Of a stretch of 42,443 bases of DNA, positions 36,073-42,443 are shown in pieces. Position 1 is the first letter of the stretch. Each line of letters starts with the position of its first letter. Position numbers and translations under genes: made by a program. The notes under the pieces are model-generated. The model worked only from the letters and a program-made list of their open reading frames with translations. It made no database searches and was not told where the DNA came from. The stretch spans positions 1 to 42,443 of the forward strand of contig JACPVG010000016.1 of the NCBI GenBank assembly GCA_016191875.1. The letters are read 5' to 3'. The DNA is from Chloroflexota bacterium. Its GTDB lineage: Bacteria; Chloroflexota; Anaerolineae; Anaerolineales; UBA11579.

Positions 36073-37281
36073 ATGCGCATCGGGATGATGGCGGATATCT
36101 ATAAGCCGTATGTCAGTGGCGTGACCAATCACATCGCTTTGACCAAGATGGCGCTCGAGCAACATGGGCATGAGGTCTTCGTGTTCACTTTTGGTGATGA
36201 AGTCGAAGAAGACGACGAGACGAACGTAATTCGCTCGCCTGGATTTCCGCTGGCGCTCCCGGTGGCGGACATGGATATCCGCGTCAGCTTGAGATACTCG
36301 CGGCGCGCTCAGCAATTGCTTCGCACAATGGATGTCGTGCACGTCCACCATCCGTCATTGAGCGGTCGGTTAGCACTGCGATACTGCAAGCCGCGCAATA
36401 TCCCGATCATATACACCAATCACACTCGCTACGATCTGTACGCCCAGGCCTATCTGCCTTGGATGCCGGATGTACTGGGCGAGGCGTTCGTCAAAGCCTT
36501 TCTGCCTCCTTTTTGCCGGGCAGTCGATATGGTTATTGCGCCGTCAGAGGGTCTTCGGTCGGTGTTGCTGCAAGCGGGAGTGGATGTACCTATCCACGTT
36601 GTGCCGAACGGTGTCGATCTGGCCCCGATCGAGGCGTGCCTGGAATCCGTGCCGCGGGTGGGATTTGGATTCCGGGAAGACGACGTGGTGCTGTTGTATG
36701 TAGGCCGGCTGGGTCCCGAAAAGAACCTACCATTCCTGATCCGCTCGTTTGCTGGGGCGGCGCGGGCCTACGATAACCTCAGGCTGCTCCTCGTTGGCGA
36801 TGGGCCAGAAATGGATAACCTGATCGACAGGGTTAACCTGACGGGCATAGCCGAACGGATTCGTTTTGCCGGCCTGGTGCCCTACGAAGATATTCCCTGC
36901 TACTTGAAGATGGCGAATATCTTTGTGACAGCTTCAGTTACCGAGGTCCATCCGCTGACGCTGATCGAAGCGATGGCTGCCGGGCTGCCGATTCTAGGGA
37001 TAGAATCCCCGGGTGTGGGAGACATCATCCAGGACGGGAAGACGGGTTATCTGGCAGAGGAGGATATCGCATCGTTCACCGCGAAGATGGTGCGCATAGC
37101 CACAAACTCAGATGAATGGAAGGCCATGAGCCTTGAAGCCAAAACCGAAGCCCAAAAGTATGCCATTGAAGCGACGACTGCTGAGCTGCTGCGCCAGTAT
37201 CAGATGGTCATCCACGGAGCCAAGACCAGGCCACGCAGCCTTCAGAGCCAGATTCTGCGAGCCCTTGACAGGGTGAGGTGA
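36073..37281 (+). CDS. GT4 glycosyltransferase, possibly diacylglycerol glucosyltransferase-like
   Basis: A 402-residue GT-B fold enzyme. The N-terminal acceptor domain starts MRIGMMADIYKPYVSGV and has HVHHPSLSGR; the donor domain has VGRLGPEKN and the EX7E motif EVHPLTLIE, then AMAAGLPILG. The N-terminal pattern recalls glucosyltransferases that act on diacylglycerol or phosphatidylinositol, so glycolipid synthesis is plausible, but the acceptor is not proven. The ATG at 36073 has AAGG upstream; an ATG at 36046 is also open. Its stop overlaps yraN. Confidence 0.82.
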   Translation: MRIGMMADIYKPYVSGVTNHIALTKMALEQHGHEVFVFTFGDEVEEDDETNVIRSPGFPLALPVADMDIRVSLRYSRRAQQLLRTMDVVHVHHPSLSGRLALRYCKPRNIPIIYTNHTRYDLYAQAYLPWMPDVLGEAFVKAFLPPFCRAVDMVIAPSEGLRSVLLQAGVDVPIHVVPNGVDLAPIEACLESVPRVGFGFREDDVVLLYVGRLGPEKNLPFLIRSFAGAARAYDNLRLLLVGDGPEMDNLIDRVNLTGIAERIRFAGLVPYEDIPCYLKMANIFVTASVTEVHPLTLIEAMAAGLPILGIESPGVGDIIQDGKTGYLAEEDIASFTAKMVRIATNSDEWKAMSLEAKTEAQKYAIEATTAELLRQYQMVIHGAKTRPRSLQSQILRALDRVR

Positions 37282-37646
37282 TGGGCGATTCGCGTGTCAG
37301 ACTGGGCAGGAAAGGCGAGTCGTTGGCGCGACAGTATTTGGAACAATCTGGGTTGATTTTCCTCGGCGCGAACATCCGCACGCCCTATGGGGAGATCGAC
37401 CTGCTCGTGAAAGAGGGGGACACGCTCGTTTTCGTTGAAGTCAAAACGCGCCGGTCGAAGCGGTATGGCGCGCCGGAAGAGGCCATCACGGCGCGAAAAC
37501 TTCAGAAGATGGTCGATTCGGCGCTGGCCTACCTGCAAAGCCAGAATGACCCAGAGGCCAACTGGCGGCTGGATGTAGTCTCCGTTTTTCTCCCTGAGGG
37601 GGAGTCGCCGGCACTTATTGAGCATATTCCCGGTGTCCGACTCTGA
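37281..37646 (+). CDS. yraN: YraN (UPF0102) endonuclease-like protein
   Basis: A 121-residue protein of the UPF0102 family with an endonuclease-like fold. The conserved GRKGESLARQYL start, the catalytic-type GEIDLL and FVEVKTR (an E/D...D...ExK arrangement) and YGAPEEAIT are present. The role in DNA or RNA processing is not settled in the family. It overlaps the GT4 stop (TGATG) and runs into miaA, so the three are one operon. Confidence 0.9.
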   Translation: MGDSRVRLGRKGESLARQYLEQSGLIFLGANIRTPYGEIDLLVKEGDTLVFVEVKTRRSKRYGAPEEAITARKLQKMVDSALAYLQSQNDPEANWRLDVVSVFLPEGESPALIEHIPGVRL

Positions 37647-38586
37647 TCCACGACTCCCCTTGGTGGCGCTGGTTGGGCCAACGGGCGTGGGCAAGTCCGC
37701 CTTGAGTCTCGAACTGGCTGTGTCTCTGAATGGGGAGATCGTCTCGGCAGATTCGCGTCTGTTTTACCGTCGGATGGACATTGGAACGGCGAAACCCACA
37801 CCCGAGGAGCGGCGGCGCATCCCGCATCACCTGATTGATATCGCGGAACCAGATGAGGTCTGGAACCTGGCGATGTTCCAGGAGGCTGCTTACAGGGCGA
37901 TCGAGGCCATCCATGCCCGCGGGCGACTGCCAATCCTGGTGGGGGGGACGGGCCAGTTTGTACAGGCCATCGTGCGAGGATGGAACCCGCCTGGATTGGA
38001 CGAAGATCCCAAACTGCGCCATTCATTGGAACTCTGGGGACAGGATATCGGGAAGCAGGCATTGCATGAGCGGCTGGCATTCCTGGACCCGCAAGCGGCG
38101 GAGAAAATCGACCCACGCAACGTCCGGCGCACCATTCGCGCTTGGGAGGTGATTCTGAAAACCGGCAGGCGCTTCTCGACGCAGCGCGAACAAGGGAGGC
38201 CGCGCTATCACATCCTCCAGGTCGGCGTCATGCGGCCGCGTGAAGTCCTTTATGAGCGAATCGACCGGCGCGTGGACGCAATGTTCTCCGAGGGGCTGGT
38301 GGAGGAGGTCCGGGGCCTGCTGAAGGATTACCCACCGGATCTCCGCAGTTTTTCGGCTATCGGGTACCGCCAGGTTATCCAGCATGTGTTGGGCGAATTG
38401 ACCGAGGCGGAGGCCAAAGCGCAAATCAAACGCGCAACACGCGTGCTGATCCGCCGGCAGGCGGCGTGGTTCAAGCCGGGCGACCCGCAGATCCATTGGT
38501 TTTCACTGCACGTAGAGCCGGTTGAGCAGATCATCGCGTGCATTCGCAAGTTTCTGGGAAGCGGTAAGCCGGAACATGCCCTGTAG
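37618..38586 (+). CDS. miaA: tRNA dimethylallyltransferase MiaA
   Basis: A 322-residue enzyme that puts a dimethylallyl group on A37 of tRNAs reading U-starting codons. The P-loop is GPTGVGKS, followed by SADSRLFYRRMDIGTAKP and VGGTGQFVQAIV; the C-terminal part has RRVDAMFSEGLVEEV and SAIGYRQV. No ATG precedes the P-loop in frame; the start is either TTG 37618 (given here, overlapping yraN by 29 bases) or GTG 37633. No hfq or mutL follows, unlike in Proteobacteria. Confidence 0.93.
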   Translation: MSIFPVSDSDPRLPLVALVGPTGVGKSALSLELAVSLNGEIVSADSRLFYRRMDIGTAKPTPEERRRIPHHLIDIAEPDEVWNLAMFQEAAYRAIEAIHARGRLPILVGGTGQFVQAIVRGWNPPGLDEDPKLRHSLELWGQDIGKQALHERLAFLDPQAAEKIDPRNVRRTIRAWEVILKTGRRFSTQREQGRPRYHILQVGVMRPREVLYERIDRRVDAMFSEGLVEEVRGLLKDYPPDLRSFSAIGYRQVIQHVLGELTEAEAKAQIKRATRVLIRRQAAWFKPGDPQIHWFSLHVEPVEQIIACIRKFLGSGKPEHAL

Positions 38587-38590
38587 CATG

Positions 38591-38619
38591 TTGACAGCGG
38601 TGGTTTTCATTCCTATACT
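38591..38619 (+). promoter_or_regulatory. Near-consensus promoter of the acyl-CoA ligase gene
   Basis: TTGACA (38591-38596), 17 bases, TATACT (38614-38619). GGAG at 38654-38657 lies seven bases before the ATG at 38665. The leader is about 40 bases. Confidence 0.85.
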
Positions 38620-38664
38620 CGTAGTAACCCTATCAACCTGCATGCATGACTACGGAGACGTCAT

Positions 38665-40350
38665 ATGAACAACAAGCCATGGGTAAAGAACTACGACCAG
38701 GGGGTTCCGGAGACGCTGGCATATCCGGATACGACGGTCCAGGCGATATTCGAAGAAACCGCGCGTAAATATGCCGATTCAATTTGTACGATTTTTCATG
38801 GCGCAACCCTTACCTATCGTCAGGTCAATGAGCTGTCAGACCGGCTGGCTGCCGGGCTGGCGGGACTGGGCGTGAAGAAGGGCGACCGGGTCGGGATATT
38901 CATCCCCAACACGCCGCAATTTGTGATCGTTTATTATGCGTTGTTGAAACTGGGGGCCGTGGTGGTGGCCACCAACCCGCTCTATACCGAACGCGAGATC
39001 GAATATCAGGTGAATGATGCGGGCCTTGAAGTGATGATCTTGATGACCAACAACTATGAAAAAGTGAAGGCAATCCAGGGCAAAACGCGCATCAAGCGAA
39101 TCATAGCGACGAACATCAAGGAACAGCTGCCACCGGTGACGCGCCTCCTGTTTACCCTGGCAAAAGAGAAGAAGGCCGGTTTCAAGGTCACCCTGCGGGA
39201 TAACGACGTATGGATGATGGACCTGATCGCCAAGCACAAACCGGAAGAGCGGCCGCGGGTGGACATCCACATGGACGACACTGCCCTGTTCCAGTACAGC
39301 GGAGGCACCACCGGATTGTCCAAGGGAGTGATCGCCACACACCGCAACCTGGTGTGCAATACCTATCAGATCGACGCATGGAATCCGAGCGGCGTTGAAG
39401 GCAAGGAAGTCGTGCTGATGGCCATCCCGCTCTACCATGCCTACGGTATGGTTGCTGGGTTGAACTATGGCGTGAAGAAGGCGGCCTCTTTCGTGATGGT
39501 GCCGGACCCTCGTAATACTGCGGATGTGCTCAAGAATCTGACCCAGTACAAAGCCACCATTTATCCGGGCGTCCCGGCCATGTACAACGCCATCAACAAT
39601 CACAAAGATGTGCAGGCCGGAAAGTACGATCTGAGCAGCATCAAGTTTTGCATATCCGGGTCGGCGCCGCTGCTGCGCGAGACGAAAGACCGCTTTGAAG
39701 AGATCACCGGCGGCAAACTGGTTGAGGGCTATGGCCTTTCGGAGACGCCGGTGGCGACGCACTGCAACCCGGTGCTGGGGCTCAACAAACCCGGCTCGAT
39801 TGGCCTGCCGCTACCCGATGTAGACTGCCGAGTCGTCGACTTGGAAGATGGCGTAACGGCGCTGGAAGCGGGCCAGATCGGCGAGATCACCATCCGCGGG
39901 CCGCAGGTGATGAAGGGTTACCACAATATGCCAACCGAGACGGCTAACGTCCTGCGAGATGGCTGGCTGTACACCGGAGACATCGCCTATATGGATGAAG
40001 ACGGCTATTTCTTCATTGTCGACAGGAAGAAGGAAATGATCAAACCTGGCGGCTTCCAGGTGTGGCCGCGTGAGGTGGAGGAAATCATCCAGAAATTTGC
40101 CAAGGTTCTCGAAGTGGGGGTAGCAGGTGTGCCCGATGCCCACAGCGGAGAGGCGGTGAAGGCCTGGGTGGTGCTCAAGCCGGGCGAGACGGCGACCGCC
40201 GAGGAAATCCGCTCCTGGTGTAAGGAACAGTTGGCCGCCTACAAGGTGCCGAAGGACATCGAGTTCGTCGAGGCGCTGCCGCGCAGCACCGTAGGTAAGA
40301 TTCTGCGGCGCGAATTGGTGCGCCAGCACAAGGAAGGCAGCCACAATTGA
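38665..40350 (+). CDS. Long-chain fatty acyl-CoA ligase (AMP-forming)
   Basis: A complete 561-residue member of the ANL adenylation family that joins a fatty acid to CoA through an acyl-AMP. The phosphate loop is SGGTTGLSKG (212-221), then YGLSETPV, the GWLYTGDIAYMDEDGYFFI core, the hinge DRKKEMIKPGGFQVWPREVE, and the catalytic lysine region RSTVGKILRREL. The FadD-like linker after GG (FQVWPREVEE) suggests a long-chain substrate. It stands alone with its own promoter and terminator. Confidence 0.92.
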   Translation: MNNKPWVKNYDQGVPETLAYPDTTVQAIFEETARKYADSICTIFHGATLTYRQVNELSDRLAAGLAGLGVKKGDRVGIFIPNTPQFVIVYYALLKLGAVVVATNPLYTEREIEYQVNDAGLEVMILMTNNYEKVKAIQGKTRIKRIIATNIKEQLPPVTRLLFTLAKEKKAGFKVTLRDNDVWMMDLIAKHKPEERPRVDIHMDDTALFQYSGGTTGLSKGVIATHRNLVCNTYQIDAWNPSGVEGKEVVLMAIPLYHAYGMVAGLNYGVKKAASFVMVPDPRNTADVLKNLTQYKATIYPGVPAMYNAINNHKDVQAGKYDLSSIKFCISGSAPLLRETKDRFEEITGGKLVEGYGLSETPVATHCNPVLGLNKPGSIGLPLPDVDCRVVDLEDGVTALEAGQIGEITIRGPQVMKGYHNMPTETANVLRDGWLYTGDIAYMDEDGYFFIVDRKKEMIKPGGFQVWPREVEEIIQKFAKVLEVGVAGVPDAHSGEAVKAWVVLKPGETATAEEIRSWCKEQLAAYKVPKDIEFVEALPRSTVGKILRRELVRQHKEGSHN

Positions 40351-40356
40351 CAAAAA

Positions 40357-40390
40357 GAAGCCCCCTCATCCAGGGGGCTTCTCTATTTCA
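40357..40390 (+). terminator. Intrinsic terminator of the acyl-CoA ligase gene
   Basis: GAAGCCCCCT-CATCC-AGGGGGCTTC (40357-40381) followed by TCTATTT. Clear and strong. Confidence 0.88.
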
Positions 40391-40398
40391 TTCGACCA

Positions 40399-40608
40399 GC
40401 TAACGTCGTGTGCGAGTTTTGCACTGGCGAAACGTCCTTGTTTCGCGTGTCATGCTGAGGTCCTCAGGCCAAAGCATCCGCCCAAATCCTTGAAGTCTGC
40501 GACAACCAGAACCTTGAAAGAAACTGCCGGGTGGATTCCTCGCCCCCTGCGGGGCTCGGAATGACACTTTCTCTCTGCCGCTCTTGAAATCTGCACACAG
40601 GGTTAGCT
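40399..40608. repeat. Repeat unit A with inverted ends
   Basis: Bounded by AGCTAACGTCGTGTGC (40399-40414) and GCACACAGGGTTAGCT (40593-40608), inverted copies with three differences. Inside is a second pair, TGTCAT (40448-40453) and ATGACA (40561-40566), resembling the common dispersed element that starts TGTCATGCTGAGG and ends GGAATGACA, plus a GCCCC/GGGGC hairpin. There is no coding sequence. Confidence 0.55.
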
Positions 40609-40801
40609 AACCCCGTGTGCAATAATTTCGGAGGGAGGTTCTTTTTCGGGCCGACCCTTCACTTCGTTCAGGCCAGGCACACCGCCTTTGGCGGGTGGTC
40701 GGCCCCTACCACCAGCCGTAGGAGTCGATCTCGGAGGCGAAGCCGACGAGTATCGGCCCGGATGTGGCAAACCAGGGAGATACTTGCACACGGCGTTAGC
40801 T
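40605..40801. repeat. Repeat unit B with the same inverted ends
   Basis: Bounded by AGCTAACCCCGTGTGC (from 40605) and GCACACGGCGTTAGCT (40786-40801). The left end overlaps the right end of unit A, giving a 28-base palindrome at 40593-40620. Inside, GGGCCGACC (40648-40656) pairs with GGTCGGCCC (40697-40705). The right end runs into the ftsH stop codon (40800-40802). No gene is visible in it. Confidence 0.5.
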
Positions 40802-42443
40802 AGCTGCTCTTGCCATTGGCGAGAACTGGGGTCCCTCCCATGCGCTTGGCATTCAAGGGTGGGAAAATCGCTTCGAACTGCTCACGCGTCAGGGTTTCGA
40901 CCTCAAGCAATTTCCTGGCGATTTCCTCAAGTTTGTCCATGTGTTTATTCAGGACGTCCTTGGCGCGCTCATAGGCCTGGTTGACCAGGTCAAGCACCTC
41001 GCGGTCGATCTCTTCGGCGATGGCGTCGGAATAATCTTTCTGCTCGGAGATCTCGCGCCCAAGGAACACGAGTTCCTCTTTCTGCCCATAGACGCGCGTC
41101 CCGAGTTTCTTGCTCATCCCGAGCCGCATGACCATGTTGCGGGCGGTGCGAGTCACGCTTTGCAGGTCAGAGGCGGCCCCGGAGGTGATGTCGTCGAAAA
41201 TCAACTCTTCGGCCGCCCGGCCGCCGAGGGCGACGGCCATGTCGTCCAGCAGGCGGTTGCGGCTGAGCATTTCACGGTCTTCCTCGGGAAGATGCATCAT
41301 ATAACCCAGGGCGCGGCCGCGCGGCACGATGGTGACTTTGTGCACCGGATCAGCATTGGGCAGCACATGGGAGACGATTGCGTGGCCGGCTTCATGATAG
41401 GCGATGATTCGCTTTTCTTCCGGGCTGATGAGGCGGCTCTTGCGTTCTGGCCCGGCGACGACGCGTTCAATGGCTTCCTGGAACTCAGGCTGCCCGATGG
41501 ATTTTTTGTTGCGGCGAGCGGCGAGGATGGCGGCTTCGTTGACCAGGTTCTCCAGGTCCGCGCCGACGAATCCCGGCGTGCCGCGTGCCAGGAGGCTCAG
41601 GTTCACTTCCGGCTCGAGCGGCTTGCCCTTAATGTGCACGTTCAAGATCGCTTCTCGGCCGCGCACATCCGGGCGGTCGAGTACTACCTGGCGGTCGAAG
41701 CGGCCGGGCCGAAGGAGAGCCGGGTCGAGGATATCCGGGCGGTTGGTGGCGGCGACCATGATGATGTTGGTATCGGTATCGAAGCCATCCATCTCGACCA
41801 GTAACTGGTTCAATGTTTGTTCGCGTTCGTCGTGGCTGCCGCCCAGGCCAGCTCCGCGCTGGCGCCCGACGGCGTCGATCTCGTCAACGAATACGATGCA
41901 GGGTGAATGGCGCTTGGCCTGTTCGAAGAGATCGCGGACGCGGCTGGCGCCGACGCCGACGAACATCTCGACGAATTCCGAGCCGGATATGCTGAAGAAC
42001 GGCACGCCGGCCTCGCCGGAAACGGCCTTGGCGAGGAGCGTCTTGCCGGTGCCAGGAGGGCCGACAAGCAGAACGCCCTTGGGGATGCGTGCGCCGAGGG
42101 AAATGAATTTCTCCGGCTCGCGCAGGAATTCAACCACTTCCTTCAAATCCTCTTTAGCTTCTTCCACCCCGGCCACATCTGCAAACGTGACGGTGGGTTG
42201 GTCGCCTGAGAACATGCGGGCGCGGGATTTGCCGAACGACATGGCAGCATTGTTGCTGCCCTGCGCCTGCCGGAAGACAAACCAGAACACGGCCGCCAGG
42301 ATGATGAACGGCGCGATGTAACCAAGCACGGTCAGAACGTTGAGCCAGGCGCTCGGCGGGCGAATCTCGACTTTGATCTTGTCGGGCGCGAGATCTGCAG
42401 GAGACACACCCAGGGCGACCAGCTGCTCTACGAGCGTCGAGAG
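40800..42443 (-). CDS. ftsH: ATP-dependent zinc metalloprotease FtsH (5' end outside window)
   Basis: The frame stays open to the window edge, so the N-terminal membrane helix and most of the external domain are missing; the second helix ([19 protein letters not shown]) is present. The AAA module has Walker A GPPGTGKT, Walker [10 protein letters not shown], the pore loop [15 protein letters not shown] and the second region of homology with [19 protein letters not shown]. The protease has zinc motif HEAGH. FtsH degrades membrane and regulatory proteins. An apparent GTG start at 42407 falls inside the external domain and is not the real start. Its stop lies within the end of repeat unit B. Confidence 0.97.
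   Translation of the reverse strand, partial: LSTLVEQLVALGVSPADLAPDKIKVEIRPPSAWLNVLTVLGYIAPFIILAAVFWFVFRQAQGSNNAAMSFGKSRARMFSGDQPTVTFADVAGVEEAKEDLKEVVEFLREPEKFISLGARIPKGVLLVGPPGTGKTLLAKAVSGEAGVPFFSISGSEFVEMFVGVGASRVRDLFEQAKRHSPCIVFVDEIDAVGRQRGAGLGGSHDEREQTLNQLLVEMDGFDTDTNIIMVAATNRPDILDPALLRPGRFDRQVVLDRPDVRGREAILNVHIKGKPLEPEVNLSLLARGTPGFVGADLENLVNEAAILAARRNKKSIGQPEFQEAIERVVAGPERKSRLISPEEKRIIAYHEAGHAIVSHVLPNADPVHKVTIVPRGRALGYMMHLPEEDREMLSRNRLLDDMAVALGGRAAEELIFDDITSGAASDLQSVTRTARNMVMRLGMSKKLGTRVYGQKEELVFLGREISEQKDYSDAIAEEIDREVLDLVNQAYERAKDVLNKHMDKLEEIARKLLEVETLTREQFEAIFPPLNAKRMGGTPVLANGKSS

Noticed and set aside
34639..36351. Long minus-strand open frame across the dienelactone hydrolase and PspC genes
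   Set aside because: It crosses several real genes, has an Arg/His/Gln-rich low-quality composition and no recognisable domain.
38836..39762. Antisense open frame within the acyl-CoA ligase gene
   Set aside because: It mirrors the coding pattern of the strongly conserved ligase and encodes nothing recognisable.
40380..40799. CRISPR array or tRNA cluster in the 420-base gap
   Set aside because: Repeats are inverted and unequally spaced, and no cloverleaf or regular spacer pattern is present.
42405..42407. GTG at 42407 as the ftsH start
   Set aside because: The frame stays open upstream to the edge with typical FtsH external-domain sequence, so the true start is outside the window.

Overview
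The window is a GC-rich (about 60% by eye), densely packed chromosomal segment. I read it as Chloroflexota, most likely Anaerolineae. The pointers are inferential: monoderm-style control (a T-box tRNA-sensing leader, a Gram-positive-like SOS box next to recA), PD40/M23 surface proteins with Pro/Ser/Thr linkers, a DUF1461 membrane protein, and the order alaS - hypothetical - ruvX - mltG. There is no prophage, IS transposase, CRISPR array, tRNA or rRNA. Both edges cut genes: recA on the left and ftsH on the right, both on the minus strand.

Layout. 1-3500: recA start, an intergenic inverted repeat, then an operon of a secreted M23 peptidase and a membrane-anchored PD40 beta-propeller protein. 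3500-7600: a small conserved protein and two half-transporters that together look like a heterodimeric ABC exporter with one degenerate ATP site. 7600-11100: sulfur amino acid genes: a cystathionine gamma-synthase/lyase, facing an operon of a cystathionine beta-synthase-type enzyme and a ParB-fold protein that resembles the SbnI/SerK free-serine kinases. 11200-17100: alaS, a membrane protein, ruvX and mltG in one operon. 17200-20800: an ECF sigma factor overlapping ogt, divergent from a spermidine-synthase-like membrane fusion and a DUF1461 protein. 20900-24400: FHA protein, small membrane protein, apgM, and an orphan sugar-importer ATPase with a palindrome against its promoter. 24400-31800: mutS, a decayed SGNH-type gene, valS and an alpha/beta hydrolase behind a T-box leader whose specifier reads GUC (Val). 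31800-38600: MBL hydrolase, plsY-like gene, JAMM peptidase and membrane protein, then a plus-strand run: dienelactone hydrolase, PspC protein, GT4 glycosyltransferase, yraN, miaA. 38600-42443: long-chain acyl-CoA ligase, a roughly 400-bp composite repeat region, and ftsH.

Most genes are housekeeping. The parts most worth a second look are the SerK-like/CBS pair (possible O-phosphoserine route to cysteine or cystathionine), the valine T-box that also controls an unrelated hydrolase, the paired degenerate motifs of the ABC exporter, the ECF sigma/ogt unit without a visible anti-sigma gene, and the two tandem repeat units beside ftsH bounded by inverted 16-bp ends. All functional names rest on motif reading and recalled family knowledge; no database search was run.
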